A stretch of DNA of 64,000 nucleotides from Rikenellaceae bacterium (GCA_015060045.1 SUZH01000002.1:186001-250000); one strand, 5' to 3'; positions 6,752 through 16,522 are shown, numbered from the stretch's first letter. Numbers and translations are program-made. Notes: generated from the sequence alone by a model not told the origin.

Positions 6752-7687
6752 TTATTCGTTTTTAAGTAGATTATTATCCTCTTTTACAAGTATTTCATGC
6801 TGTTGCAGGGCAAAGTGCAGGCCGGCCTTCGGCAGTTCGTTGTAGAAGCGCTCATTGTACTCGAAGAACACATCCCACAAATCGTCATTTTTCACCCATG
6901 CACGCACCGTTAGGCGCACGCCGTTGTTCTCCAACGCTGCAATCCACACCACCGGAGCGGGATCGGGCAAGATACGCTTTTCTTCGGTCAGCATACCCAA
7001 AATCAGCTTGCGAGCCGCCTCCACATCGTCACCGTAGGTCAGCATCAACGTCCACTCGGCACGACGTGTCGTCGCGGTCGAATAGTTGTCGATGATCCCC
7101 GTCGCGATGACGTTGTTCGGGATGTAGATCGTCTGATTGTCCACGGTCGTAATGACGGTCGAGAAGAGCTTGATCTCCTGCACCGTACCCGACTGGCCCT
7201 GTGCCGTAATATAGTCACCTACTCGGTAAGGCTTCACGGCCAGAATCATCACACCACCTGCAAAGTTCTGAGCCGTACCACTCAGTGCCATACCGATTGC
7301 CAGCGTAGCGGCCGAGAAGATGGCGATGAGCGACGTCACATTCACACCTAACGTCTGCACAATCACAAGCACCAACACCAAGATCATCAGCACATTAGCC
7401 GAATTGCGGATGAAGGGGCGCACCGAAATATCGACCGATTTCTTCACAAACAGATGATCCAGCAGGCGCAAGATGCGACGGATCACCCACCGACCTACGA
7501 AGTAGAAGGCCAGCGCAATGACCAACTTTATCAAGACCCAGATTACCTGCTCGGCCAGGCTCGACATCAGCTCCTGCATATCAAGGTTCATCAGCTTTTC
7601 AATCCCCTCGGCCAACTTCTGTCGCTGCACGCTATCGGGCAAGAGCAGCGGCTCGGTCGGCTCGGTTTGTATAAAAAGTGATTTCAT
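6752..7687 (-). CDS. Small-conductance mechanosensitive channel (MscS family)
   Basis: 311 residues. Three membrane helices (about 45-68, 88-112 and 117-142) are followed by the Gly/Ala-rich pore-lining helix (AATLAIGMALSGTAQNFAGG) and the MscS beta domain (VKPYRVGDYITAQGQSGTVQEI, then TIYIPNN). It is an inner-membrane channel that opens under membrane tension to release osmolytes. Length is ordinary for the family. First gene of a two-gene operon with DUF5606, with a -7 element (minus-strand TATTTTTG, 7713-7720) just upstream. Confidence 0.92.
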   Translation of the reverse strand: MKSLFIQTEPTEPLLLPDSVQRQKLAEGIEKLMNLDMQELMSSLAEQVIWVLIKLVIALAFYFVGRWVIRRILRLLDHLFVKKSVDISVRPFIRNSANVLMILVLVLVIVQTLGVNVTSLIAIFSAATLAIGMALSGTAQNFAGGVMILAVKPYRVGDYITAQGQSGTVQEIKLFSTVITTVDNQTIYIPNNVIATGIIDNYSTATTRRAEWTLMLTYGDDVEAARKLILGMLTEEKRILPDPAPVVWIAALENNGVRLTVRAWVKNDDLWDVFFEYNERFYNELPKAGLHFALQQHEILVKEDNNLLKNE

Positions 7688-7712
7688 AACTGCTATTCCT
7701 CTTTTTTCGGTG

Positions 7713-7750
7713 CAAAAATAGGCAAAAAAAAGAGAAGTTTTTTATCTTTG
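7713..7750. promoter_or_regulatory. Divergent -7 elements for mscS (-) and the DUF5689 pair (+)
   Basis: Minus-strand TATTTTTG at 7713-7720 points to mscS; plus-strand TATCTTTG at 7743-7750 points to the gene at 7859. The plus leader is about 100 bases and contains a possible mini-frame ATG-AAT-TAG at 7801 after GGAGGAA. Confidence 0.6.
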
Positions 7751-7858
7751 TATGATATTTCCGTTAAAAGCGAACCCTACGACCTATAATCCGGAGGAAA
7801 TGAATTAGATAGCGATAGGCTCAATCAGCACTCCGATGGTCAAAACCGATAGCACGCC

Positions 7859-8629
7859 ATGCACCTAACGGCATCATACTGGCTGCTGCTCTGTGTAGCA
7901 GCCCTTTGTATCGCGGGATGCTCGCCGGAGTTCTCCGCCGATGTTGCGTTGGGTGAGGAGCTCAACACGACCTCCACGCTGGCCGAACTGCGGAGCCGTT
8001 TCACGGGTAGCACCGCGCGAATCGAAAGCGATATCGTGGTGGCGGGACGCGTCACCTCATCGGATCGGGCCGGCAACTTCTATCGCTCGCTTACCATCGA
8101 GCAGGAGGGTGCAGCAGCCGAGGTGATGGTAGGGCTTGATGCCCTACACAATGACTACCCCATCGGCACGAAACTCTACATCCGTCTGCGCGATCTGGCC
8201 GTGGGGGAACGGCTCGGTGTGCTGCAAATCGGGCTGATGCCGACCGCGACAAGTTGGTATGCCACCGACTACCTCGCCTCAAAGGCCCAAGTCGATCAAC
8301 ACATCGTGCGCTCTGCGGACCCGATTGCCGAGCTGATGCCGACAACGCTCCGCATCGAGGAGCTGACTCCGATCCACTGCGGACGGCTGATCCGCATTGA
8401 CAAGGTGCAGTACGTTCCCGACGAGGAGCCTGCGATTTGGAGCGGATATCGTTGTTTCAAAGACGAAAACAACCACCTGATCTACACCTACGTGCGTGCT
8501 TACGCCGACTTTGCCGACGAGCCGATTCCGACCACTATGGGTACACTTGTCGGCATCCTGCAATATGACCCGACAGGCGATGGGCGCTACCTAATCAAAC
8601 TACGCGATGCGACCGATTTTATACCATAG
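7859..8629 (+). CDS. DUF5689 lipoprotein, first of a tandem pair
   Basis: 256 residues with a lipoprotein signal (LCIAGC, lipid Cys21). The body matches the DUF5689 pattern: a strand-rich start (ESDIVVAGRVTSSDRAGNFYRSLTIEQ), then the 'YPIGTKLYIRL' motif and a second half beginning near 'LTPIHCGRLIRID'. The fold resembles OB-like substrate-binding modules of Bacteroidetes outer-membrane lipoproteins, and the family often accompanies TonB-dependent receptors. The C-terminus overlaps the next gene, a paralogue, by 23 bases. Confidence 0.75.
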   Translation: MHLTASYWLLLCVAALCIAGCSPEFSADVALGEELNTTSTLAELRSRFTGSTARIESDIVVAGRVTSSDRAGNFYRSLTIEQEGAAAEVMVGLDALHNDYPIGTKLYIRLRDLAVGERLGVLQIGLMPTATSWYATDYLASKAQVDQHIVRSADPIAELMPTTLRIEELTPIHCGRLIRIDKVQYVPDEEPAIWSGYRCFKDENNHLIYTYVRAYADFADEPIPTTMGTLVGILQYDPTGDGRYLIKLRDATDFIP

Positions 8630-9365
8630 TCTGCTGCTGGTGTGCATGCTCTTCACGGCATGCAACGAGGCGACCTCGATCACGGATGAGGTACTCGAGA
8701 CGCACTCGATCGCCTACCTCAAATCGCTCGGTGGGGAGTCTGCAACCGTTATCCGCCAAGCGGTGGTGATTCGGGGTGTGGTGACAGCCAATGACCGTCT
8801 GGGCGAATACGATCGTCAGCTCGTCTTGGAGGATGAATCGGGCGGAATTACCCTCTCGATAGAGGCCTCCGAACTCTATCGTCACTATCCGATCGGCACG
8901 ATTATCCATCTCTTTTGCAATGGGTTGACTCTGTATAACTACGGCGGGCACATCGAGTTAGGCTACACGGCCGATGCGTATGGCCGCATCGGAATTCCGG
9001 CCGAGGAGACGAATCGTTACCTCCATCTACGCGAGCCATCGACCTCCATGCCCCGCCCGACACCGATCTCGCTCACCGAGCTCACGCCTTCGTTGATTGA
9101 TCGCTACGTGCGGATCGATAACGTGCGATTCCTGACGCCACGCGTGGCGTGGTGTGATGATCCGTCAGCCACCTCCTACCGCTACCGAGTGGAGCATCCG
9201 ATCGCAGACGAGGCTGGCAACACGCTCCACGTCGAGGCAATCAGCACCTGCCACTATGCAAAAGAGCCTCTGCCTGAAGGCAAAGGCTCCCTTTATGGAA
9301 TTATCGACTATTTCAACGGTCGTTATACACTGCGTGTAATCAACTACGGAGTCGATTTTCGCTAA
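8607..9365 (+). CDS. DUF5689 lipoprotein, second of a tandem pair
   Basis: 252 residues; signal with lipid Cys19 (MLFTAC). It is a clear paralogue of the preceding protein: VVIRGVVTANDRLGEYDRQLVLED and YPIGTIIHLFCNGL parallel VVAGRVTSSDRAGNFYRSLTIEQ and YPIGTKLYIRLRDL. The ATG lies inside the upstream gene, so translation is coupled. It converges on obgE with a gap of three bases. Substrate unknown; a pair of surface lipoproteins working with a TonB-type barrel is the likely setting. Confidence 0.75.
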   Translation: MRPILYHSLLLVCMLFTACNEATSITDEVLETHSIAYLKSLGGESATVIRQAVVIRGVVTANDRLGEYDRQLVLEDESGGITLSIEASELYRHYPIGTIIHLFCNGLTLYNYGGHIELGYTADAYGRIGIPAEETNRYLHLREPSTSMPRPTPISLTELTPSLIDRYVRIDNVRFLTPRVAWCDDPSATSYRYRVEHPIADEAGNTLHVEAISTCHYAKEPLPEGKGSLYGIIDYFNGRYTLRVINYGVDFR

Positions 9366-9368
9366 CCG

Positions 9369-10385
9369 TTACTCCTGCAGTGCCGACCACAGCATATCTT
9401 TCAGACGCTGGATATTCAGACCCGCCACCGACGAGATAAAGACCGAAGGAATACCCTCGGGCAGATCGGCTTTCATCTCCTCGATCAGCTCCTCGTCCAG
9501 CATGTCACACTTCGTCACGGCCAGCAGGCGCTGTTTATCGAGCAGTTCGGGGTTGTATTGGGTCAGCTCACCGAGCAGGATTTCATAATCTTTCTTGATA
9601 TTATCCGAATCGGCAGGCACCATAAACAGGAGCACCGAGTTACGCTCAATATGACGTAAAAAGCGGGTACCCAAGCCCTTACCTTCGTGAGCACCCTCGA
9701 TGATACCCGGAATATCGGCCATCACAAACGACTTACCGTCGCGCACCTCGACAATGCCGAGGTTCGGCTCGAGGGTCGTAAAGGCGTAGTTGGCGATCTT
9801 GGGCTTGGCGGCCGACACCACCGACAGCAGGGTCGATTTTCCGGCATTGGGGAAACCCACCAGACCAACATCGGCCAGCACCTTCAACTCCAGGATAAAG
9901 GCGCCCTCATCACCCTCCTCACCGGGCTGGGCATAGCGCGGCGTCTGATTCGTAGCGCTCTTAAAGTGCCAGTTACCCAGACCACCACGGCCACCCTGCA
10001 GGAGCACCAGCTGCTCGCCATGCTCTGTGACCTCACCCACCGGAACAAGCTCCGTCTCGCCTGTCTCCTCGTTCTCCACCAAGCGCTTAGCCACCGTGCC
10101 GAGGGGTACGGGGATGATGATATCCTTGGCATTCTTGCCCGAAGCACGTGCACCCGAGCCACACTCGCCATCCTCGGCAAATTGGTGGCGCTGGTACTTG
10201 AGGTGAATCAGCGTCCAATATTGGCGATCGCCCTGCAAGATGATACTGCCACCCTTTCCGCCGTCACCACCATCGGGACCGCCAAAGGCAACAAATTTCT
10301 CACGTCGGAAGTGGGCCGAACCGGCACCACCATGACCCGAACGGGCAAATATCTTCACGTAATCTACAAAGTTCGATCCTGCCAT
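9369..10385 (-). CDS. obgE: GTPase Obg
   Basis: 338 residues, complete. The N-terminal Obg domain is glycine-rich ([29 protein letters not shown]), followed by the GTPase domain: G1 GFPNAGKS at 177-184, G3 [11 protein letters not shown]4 TKCD near the C-terminus. Obg is an essential GTPase that binds the 50S subunit and couples ribosome assembly to nutrient state. It lacks the extra C-terminal domain of some Gram-positive members. The minus-strand TATCTTTG promoter is at 10408-10415. Confidence 0.96.
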   Translation of the reverse strand: MAGSNFVDYVKIFARSGHGGAGSAHFRREKFVAFGGPDGGDGGKGGSIILQGDRQYWTLIHLKYQRHQFAEDGECGSGARASGKNAKDIIIPVPLGTVAKRLVENEETGETELVPVGEVTEHGEQLVLLQGGRGGLGNWHFKSATNQTPRYAQPGEEGDEGAFILELKVLADVGLVGFPNAGKSTLLSVVSAAKPKIANYAFTTLEPNLGIVEVRDGKSFVMADIPGIIEGAHEGKGLGTRFLRHIERNSVLLFMVPADSDNIKKDYEILLGELTQYNPELLDKQRLLAVTKCDMLDEELIEEMKADLPEGIPSVFISSVAGLNIQRLKDMLWSALQE

Positions 10386-10407
10386 AGTCTACTTAATTTT
10401 CAGTGGG

Positions 10408-10415
10408 CAAAGATA
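10408..10415 (-). promoter_or_regulatory. -7 element of obgE
   Basis: Minus-strand TATCTTTG, 22 bases upstream of the obgE start, a perfect consensus match. Confidence 0.65.
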
Positions 10416-10435
10416 ATACATTTTTTCGCGAATTC

Positions 10436-12847
10436 CTAAAAGCGCCAACTTACGTTGAGGCTGATCGTGCGCGGTTGGGTGTAGAGATAGCGCGTCGCCT
10501 GCGGCATACGCAGTGCTCCCGTATCGGTGCCGAAGCGCTGGGAGCGCAACGACTCGTAACCGTAGGAGATCTGCTCGCGACCCGTGAGGTTGTTCAGATA
10601 GAGTGCCAACAGTAACGACGACCGCTCAAAATAGATGCTTTTGAAGAGCGAAAGATCGAGCGTTGCAGCATCGGGCAATCGTTCTTGGCGGGTGAAGGCA
10701 TCAAAGACTTCGGGCGTTGTACCATACTGATAAGCAATGCGATCCGTACGGCGCAAGGCAGCTGCATCGACATAGCGATTACCCGCATAACCCGCCGAGA
10801 GACGGAATCCCCACCCTCGCGGCCCATAGTAACGCACCGCGACCATGGCCGTCATTTCGGGTGCGCCACCGACCCGGCAATCGCGCATGTGGCTCACTCC
10901 ATCCACCTCGATCGGTGCATTATCCCGATCGGCCAAGACCGTCACGCGCGGATCACGCACATAGCGATAGCTTCCCCACGAGGCTGCTGCCGACACCGTC
11001 CATCGATAGGCCGGCCGCCACGTCACGGCACCCTCCACGCCATAGGCAAGCGTACCGATGCCCGTGACCGAAAGATCGGCATACAGGCCCGAAAGATCAT
11101 CGAAATAGCGACGTGTCTCCACCTCGTCCACCGTCAGCGTGGCAAAGGCCGCGAACTCCGCATCCCACTTTTCGCCCGTTTGACGATAGCGTAGATCAGC
11201 CGCCCCGAAGCGCCGCAAACAAGGATTATCGATCGTGCGGTTGTTGTATTGCGGTTGCACGAACATCGCCTCAATATCGGGCAGTTCGGCACCCAATGCC
11301 ACCACACCCTGCAGGTAGTGACGCGGCGAAAAGCTCCATCCCGCAACAGCCTTCATGCGGTAGGGTTTCAGCGTAATCCGACGGCTATGACCCAACGAGC
11401 GATTCCCCGCGAAGAGCTCCTTTTCGTAAAAGCCCTCACGCACCATCGCCGCCATCCCCACCTCGGCTGCCAACTGTGCATAGAGTCGATCCCGTTGCCA
11501 AGCAGCACTGAAGAAGCCTACAGCCTGCGCCTCTTTCAGCGCATAATCATAGCCGAAGATCGCACCCTCCCGAATCTTTCGCGACGGATTGCGCATGTCG
11601 TTTTGCAGGCGGTTGCCATAGGTATCATCATCGACGAGGTATTGATCAATATCGGTCAGGTAGGCCGCACCGAGCAGGTCGTTCATCTGCTTATAATAGC
11701 GTATCGGCCTCACTTCAGCTCGCACGCCATAGCGCAACTCCACCTCCCCAAGACGGCTCTCGAAGAGCGCTTGTGCCGTCAGGTGCAACGAACGCGACAC
11801 CCGATCCTCCAGCGCGTAGATCGCTTCGCCGTCACCCAGCTGATTCTGCGCAATCAACTCATCCCAACGCACCTGCGTATAGCGTGGATCAGCCATCCGC
11901 CACGCCTCCTCCGAAGCCCGATCGCCCGTATAGGAGGGCATGTAGCGATAGTTATCGGGAAGCGGGGTACGCGCATTGTACCACCCTAACCCACTCTGTT
12001 TGCGAAGGCTGATTTCACCACCCGCAGAAAGCGTCAGTTGTGTATGATCGGCAAGCGGAATTTTCAATCCCGCCACCCCGAAAGGCATCACCTCACGTCG
12101 CACGCGGGCATTGCGCACCTTTCCATCCTGGAAACCCCACGACGGGTTGTAGAAGGGATCGTCCAGCAGCGTGTAAGCCTCCTCCGTAGCAGCCGAGCGC
12201 AATCCTCGCATCGCCACGGGAAGCGCACCAAAGAGCGTCAGTTCCACGCCCGAAGCCCACGTGCGGGAGATTCGAGCCGCGAGGGTTAGTTGATTGGTAA
12301 AAACGCCCTCGATGCGGGCATCGCGCCCCACACGGCCATCCACCACAGCACCAACCTGCCAATCGCGCCACATCCGATGCATACGGACACGTCCTGCCAC
12401 ACGGTAGTTACGATCGGTCACGCGCACCGAGGCCTCATAGGGCGCCAGCGGCAGGGCATCGGTCAGTGTAAATTCACGTACGCCACCCACCCCACCGAGG
12501 GTCGATACGCCGGGCCGGATACCTGCATCATAGCGCTCCACACCACCCACCGCACGAAGCGGCGCAAACAACCGGTAGGGCAACTTGACACCCAACAACG
12601 CAGCCTGCTCCTCGTCGTAAGATGCACCACGCCGACGAATCGTCACCCGTGGCAGGTTGTAATCGGTCGTGCGACCATACAGGTCATCGCTACTACGGAT
12701 GGCCCGATAAAAAAGCAACGAGTCGGAGTGCGGATCTTCGGTCCGCTCCTCCGGCTCGGCATAAGGATAGTAATAGTCGCTGTCGAACATTTGAGCCATT
12801 GCCGCTTCACACAGCAACACCAGCACGATGCTCAACAGCCGTTTCAT
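10436..12847 (-). CDS. TonB-receptor-type outer-membrane beta-barrel without an obvious plug
   Basis: 803 residues with a signal peptide (ending AAMAQ). Almost the whole protein is alternating amphipathic strands rich in Tyr, Arg and Gly, and it ends in a typical barrel-closing strand (TISLNVSWRF). The last 100 residues ('LDLSLFKSIYFERSSLLLALYLNNLTGRE') match the C-terminal part of Bacteroidetes TonB-dependent receptors. I see neither the carboxypeptidase-like N-terminal domain nor a recognisable plug: barrel-like strands begin near residue 130. The gene is near the DUF5689 lipoproteins but separated by obgE. It could be a degenerate receptor or a gated porin. Confidence 0.7.
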   Translation of the reverse strand: MKRLLSIVLVLLCEAAMAQMFDSDYYYPYAEPEERTEDPHSDSLLFYRAIRSSDDLYGRTTDYNLPRVTIRRRGASYDEEQAALLGVKLPYRLFAPLRAVGGVERYDAGIRPGVSTLGGVGGVREFTLTDALPLAPYEASVRVTDRNYRVAGRVRMHRMWRDWQVGAVVDGRVGRDARIEGVFTNQLTLAARISRTWASGVELTLFGALPVAMRGLRSAATEEAYTLLDDPFYNPSWGFQDGKVRNARVRREVMPFGVAGLKIPLADHTQLTLSAGGEISLRKQSGLGWYNARTPLPDNYRYMPSYTGDRASEEAWRMADPRYTQVRWDELIAQNQLGDGEAIYALEDRVSRSLHLTAQALFESRLGEVELRYGVRAEVRPIRYYKQMNDLLGAAYLTDIDQYLVDDDTYGNRLQNDMRNPSRKIREGAIFGYDYALKEAQAVGFFSAAWQRDRLYAQLAAEVGMAAMVREGFYEKELFAGNRSLGHSRRITLKPYRMKAVAGWSFSPRHYLQGVVALGAELPDIEAMFVQPQYNNRTIDNPCLRRFGAADLRYRQTGEKWDAEFAAFATLTVDEVETRRYFDDLSGLYADLSVTGIGTLAYGVEGAVTWRPAYRWTVSAAASWGSYRYVRDPRVTVLADRDNAPIEVDGVSHMRDCRVGGAPEMTAMVAVRYYGPRGWGFRLSAGYAGNRYVDAAALRRTDRIAYQYGTTPEVFDAFTRQERLPDAATLDLSLFKSIYFERSSLLLALYLNNLTGREQISYGYESLRSQRFGTDTGALRMPQATRYLYTQPRTISLNVSWRF

Positions 12848-12859
12848 GCTTTGTTTCGA

Positions 12860-14311
12860 TTAGATACGGCGCAACACCTCGCACAGCAGATCCCAGAACT
12901 TAGGGACCGTGGCGATCTCCAATCGCTCGTCGGGCGAGTGTACACCGCGCAACGTAGGACCAAACGAGACCATCTCCAGCTCGGGATATTTCTCGAGGAA
13001 GAGGCCGCACTCCAGACCTGCGTGGATGGCACGCACCTTCGGTTCGGTAGCAAAGAGATCCTTATAGGCATTTACCGTAATCTCCAGCAAACGCGACTGC
13101 GGATTGGGATTCCAGCCCGGGTAGCCATCCGTATGGGCCACATCGGCACCCGCCAGCGAGAAGACCGACTCGACCATCTGCGCCACGTAGGTCTTGGCGC
13201 TCTCGACCGACGAACGCTGCGACGAAGTTACGACAATCGTCTCGTCATCGACAAACTTCACCGAGGCAAGGTTCGTCGAGGTCTCCACCAGGCCGGGCAT
13301 GGCAAACGACATCGAAATCACACCGTTAGGCACACCCACCAAGGCATAGATGAGCGACTGCTGCGTCTTCTCGTCGAGTACACGATCCACCTCGGGCATC
13401 TCGTTAATCGTAATCTTGAAATTCGGCTCGCGGAAGCGGAACTCCTGCTCCATATCGGCCGCAAAGAGGCGATAGCGCTCCTCAAATTCCGCCTTATACT
13501 TCGTCGGCACGCCGAAAATAGCATAAGCCTCACGCGGAATGGCGTTGCGCAGGTTGCCACCCGAGAAGTAGCTCAGGCGCAACTCGCAGCTCTGCATGCC
13601 CTCCCACATCAGGCGCGCAAGCGTCTTATTCGAATTGACGCGGCCCTTGTCGATATCGTCGCCCGAGTGGCCACCCAGCAGGTCCGATACATCGACGCGA
13701 TAGAAGACGTAGTTCTTCGGCGACGACTCCATCTTGGCGTGGAACGTGGCGATCGTGTCGATACCGCCTGCACAACCGATGAAGAGCTCGCCCTCATCCT
13801 CCGAGTCGAGGTTCACAAGGTATTTGCCCGTCAGCATCCCCTCGCCCAACTCAAAAGCACCCGTCAAGCCGGTCTCCTCATCCACGGTAAAGAGCGCCTC
13901 CAGCGGACCGTGAGGCACCGTCTCGTCCAACATCAAAGCCAGCGCGGCAGCCATACCGATACCGCAGTCGGCACCTAAGGTCGTACCCTCGGCCTTTACC
14001 CAGCCATCTTCGATGCGGGTGCGAATGGGATCGTGCTCGAAGTCAAACTCCACGTCCGAGTTCTTCTCGCAGACCATATCCATATGCGACTGCAGGATGA
14101 TCGTGGGGCGCTCCTCCATCCCCTCGGTTGCGGGCTTGCGCATCACCACATTGCCGATGGCATCTTTCTTATACTCAATGCCATGTTCCTTGGCAAAGTT
14201 CACCAAAAATTCGATGATCTTACCCTCCTTTTTCGAGGGACGCGGTACGCGCGTAATGGCATCAAACTGTTCCCAAACGAGTTTGGGCTCAAGATTCGTA
14301 ATCGTTGACAT
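12860..14311 (-). CDS. pepD: Aminoacyl-histidine dipeptidase (PepD, M20 family)
   Basis: 483 residues, full length. M20 metal-site motifs are visible: SHMDMVCEK (ligand His and Asp), GADCGIGMA (bridging Asp), DEETGLTGA (catalytic Glu-Glu), LDSEDEGE, and the C-terminal HAGLECGLF (last His ligand). The enzyme hydrolyses Xaa-His and related dipeptides in the cytoplasm with two zinc ions. Twelve bases separate it from the downstream barrel gene. Its promoter may lie about 200 bases upstream (14510-14540). Confidence 0.93.
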   Translation of the reverse strand: MSTITNLEPKLVWEQFDAITRVPRPSKKEGKIIEFLVNFAKEHGIEYKKDAIGNVVMRKPATEGMEERPTIILQSHMDMVCEKNSDVEFDFEHDPIRTRIEDGWVKAEGTTLGADCGIGMAAALALMLDETVPHGPLEALFTVDEETGLTGAFELGEGMLTGKYLVNLDSEDEGELFIGCAGGIDTIATFHAKMESSPKNYVFYRVDVSDLLGGHSGDDIDKGRVNSNKTLARLMWEGMQSCELRLSYFSGGNLRNAIPREAYAIFGVPTKYKAEFEERYRLFAADMEQEFRFREPNFKITINEMPEVDRVLDEKTQQSLIYALVGVPNGVISMSFAMPGLVETSTNLASVKFVDDETIVVTSSQRSSVESAKTYVAQMVESVFSLAGADVAHTDGYPGWNPNPQSRLLEITVNAYKDLFATEPKVRAIHAGLECGLFLEKYPELEMVSFGPTLRGVHSPDERLEIATVPKFWDLLCEVLRRI

Positions 14312-14540
14312 CTATTAATCGTTTTATGTTTATTCTATCTGTTCACGCTTGGCCTGGCAGTTCTCGCCGCCGTTGGCGTCGTCTGCAGATTTTACCCACC
14401 CCCACTTCTTGCTGATTGCAAACTCAACGCAAAAGCGGTTTCTTAAACCGCCCCGCCTTAGGCAGGGGCTTGGTCGCTTCGCTCCCTTGGGTGGTGCTAA
14501 TATCGGTCACAAAGATACACTTTTATCTATAAACCGACAA
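14312..14540 (-). promoter_or_regulatory. Long leader region upstream of pepD with promoter
   Basis: The minus-strand -7 TATCTTTG is at 14510-14517, with a TTG about 20 bases upstream (14538-14540). The leader of about 190 bases folds in two places: GCGGTTT/AAACCGC (14432-14449) and a GCCT/AGGC stem inside CCCCGCC...GCAGGGG (14450-14468). No gene is visible. The spacer also follows the LRR gene, so one hairpin may be its terminator. Confidence 0.45.
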
Positions 14541-15512
14541 TCAATCGGCCACTTTGCGGTACTCAATCACAACGGTTTGACCGTTATACTCGTATGTGCT
14601 CGATAAATGACGGATAAAATCAGGCTTCGTCTGATCGTCAAACCACGCCTCTACAACCAATCGACCACCCTCGCCCGGATTCCAATGCGGCGTGAAGATG
14701 TTTAATTTTCGATTATTGCTGATATTCAGCTTTTTGATTTGGCAACTCGAGCAATCGAACTCGGTCAATTCCGCGTTTCCACCCATATCGATTTCGCTGA
14801 TCGGATTCCCCTCGCAGTGAAGCAATTGCAGTTTCGGATTCTGCTTTACATCCAATTTCGTCAAAGCGTTAACACCTACATGCAACCACTCGAGATTGGG
14901 ACAATGATCAACCGACAAACTCTTTAACTTACCTTGTAGAGCGACCAGGCGCTCGAGCTTCGTGCAGGAGGATATATTCAACGCACCAAGCGACGAGTTC
15001 TGACCGCAATAGAGCCACCTGAGCTCCGGACACTGACTAAAATCAAGGGACGAAAGTTTGTTATTGGTAAGATAGACCCACTTCAGGCAGTCATTCGCAC
15101 CAAACTGCACCGAGCTGAGTTGATTTTGTTCCAACGACACCTCTTCGAGCAACGGATTACGGCTTAAATCGACCGAGGTGAGTTTGTGGCAATCGCAACG
15201 CAACTTTTTCAACGACTCGAAATATTCGATACCGCGCAACGATGTAATCGGATCGTAGGTAATCAGCAAATCGCCATAGACGAAATCAATCTTTTCGATT
15301 TTGCGCACATCGGCACGAGTAATCCGCAAAGCATTAGCAATCAGCTTGTGGCGCTGAAGCTCCTTTGCAAAATTCGCATCAATGTGTGCTGTAATATCCT
15401 CCGTATAGTCAATTTCGGGCTTCGGTGTCGGCTCCTCCTCCGGACCACCCTCACTGCATGCCACAAAAGAGACAGAGAGCATCAAAAGCCACATCAGCAT
15501 CAGCCTTTTCAT
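14541..15512 (-). CDS. Leucine-rich-repeat lipoprotein
   Basis: About 323 residues. The signal ends at the lipobox SFVAC (Cys19), then an acidic, Pro/Glu-rich linker. Residues about 95-270 are leucine-rich repeats of about 20 residues (L-x-x-L-x-C-x-x-N-x-L-x-x-L-D-x-S), for example KLTSVDLSRNPLLEEVSLEQ and TKLDVKQNPKLQLLHCEGNP. These resemble the repeats of Bacteroidales surface proteins. It is probably an outer-membrane surface protein binding a protein or glycan. A GTG one codon upstream is an alternative start. It is divergent from era and has its own -7 element. Confidence 0.75.
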   Translation of the reverse strand: MKRLMLMWLLMLSVSFVACSEGGPEEEPTPKPEIDYTEDITAHIDANFAKELQRHKLIANALRITRADVRKIEKIDFVYGDLLITYDPITSLRGIEYFESLKKLRCDCHKLTSVDLSRNPLLEEVSLEQNQLSSVQFGANDCLKWVYLTNNKLSSLDFSQCPELRWLYCGQNSSLGALNISSCTKLERLVALQGKLKSLSVDHCPNLEWLHVGVNALTKLDVKQNPKLQLLHCEGNPISEIDMGGNAELTEFDCSSCQIKKLNISNNRKLNIFTPHWNPGEGGRLVVEAWFDDQTKPDFIRHLSSTYEYNGQTVVIEYRKVAD

Positions 15513-15549
15513 CACTATCAGTTATTAGAAATACATAGAATAGGTAGTG

Positions 15550-15586
15550 CAAAAATAGGATAATTTCCGATAAATTCCTACCTTTG
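15550..15586. promoter_or_regulatory. Divergent -7 elements for the LRR gene (-) and era (+)
   Basis: Minus-strand TATTTTTG (15550-15557) is 38 bases before the LRR start. Plus-strand TACCTTTG (15579-15586) is 22 bases before the era start. Confidence 0.6.
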
Positions 15587-15608
15587 CGCGTGAATAATAA
15601 AAAGGTAT

Positions 15609-16490
15609 ATGCACAAATCAGGCTTTGTAAATATCATCGGTAATCCCAACGTGGGCAAATCGACCCTCATGAATCAGCTCGTGGGCGAGAAGCTCTCGAT
15701 CATCACCTCCAAGGCTCAAACCACCCGCCACCGCATCATGGGCGTTGTTTCGGGCGAGGATTTCCAGATCGTCTACTCCGACACGCCGGGCATCCTGAAG
15801 CCCTCCTACAAGCTGCAGGAGTCGATGATGAAGTTTGTTACGGGTGCCTTGACCGATGCCGATGTAATCCTCTTTGTGACCGATACGGTCGAGGAGTCGG
15901 ATCGTGCGGCCGAGATTTTGGCGAAGCTCAAAAAGACCTCGATTCCCGTCATCGTCGTAGTCAACAAGGTCGATTTGTCGAACCCCGAAGCGCTCGAGGC
16001 GTTGGTCGAGAAGTGGCACACGGAGCTACCCGAGGCACGCATCATCCCCGTATCGGCCAAGGAGTCGTTCAACATCGAACCGCTCTTCCAAACGATTCTG
16101 GAGTTGCTGCCCGAGGGTCCTGCCTACTACCCGAAGGATACGCTGACGGACAAGACGCTGCGCTTTTTTGCCTCGGAGATTATCCGCGAGAAGATCCTGA
16201 AATTCTACGACAAGGAGATCCCCTACTCGTGCGAAATTGCCATCGATAGCTACAAAGAGGAGCCGACGATCGACCGCATCTCGGCTACGATCTACGTCTC
16301 GCGTGACTCGCAAAAGGGCATCATCATCGGCCACAAGGGCGAGAAACTGAAGAAGGTGGGTAAGGCTGCCCGCGAGGATATGGAGGCTTTTCTCGACAAG
16401 AAGGTCTTCCTGCAGCTCTACGTCAAGGTCAATGACGATTGGCGCAACAACGACCGCGAGCTGCGCCGCTTCGGCTACGAGCTCGAATAA
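15609..16490 (+). CDS. era: GTPase Era
   Basis: 293 residues. The GTPase domain has G1 GNPNVGKS (11-18), G2 TTRHR, G3 DTPG, G4 NKVD and G5 SAKE. The C-terminal KH domain carries the 'IIGHKGEKLKKVGKAAREDME' helix-turn-helix; between G5 and the KH domain is the conserved REKIL helix. Era binds 16S rRNA near its 3' end and is needed for 30S maturation. Followed 32 bases later by a TPR gene. Confidence 0.97.
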   Translation: MHKSGFVNIIGNPNVGKSTLMNQLVGEKLSIITSKAQTTRHRIMGVVSGEDFQIVYSDTPGILKPSYKLQESMMKFVTGALTDADVILFVTDTVEESDRAAEILAKLKKTSIPVIVVVNKVDLSNPEALEALVEKWHTELPEARIIPVSAKESFNIEPLFQTILELLPEGPAYYPKDTLTDKTLRFFASEIIREKILKFYDKEIPYSCEIAIDSYKEEPTIDRISATIYVSRDSQKGIIIGHKGEKLKKVGKAAREDMEAFLDKKVFLQLYVKVNDDWRNNDRELRRFGYELE

Positions 16491-16522
16491 TAAAACCACT
16501 CCAAGCCCCGTTTTAGTTCCAA

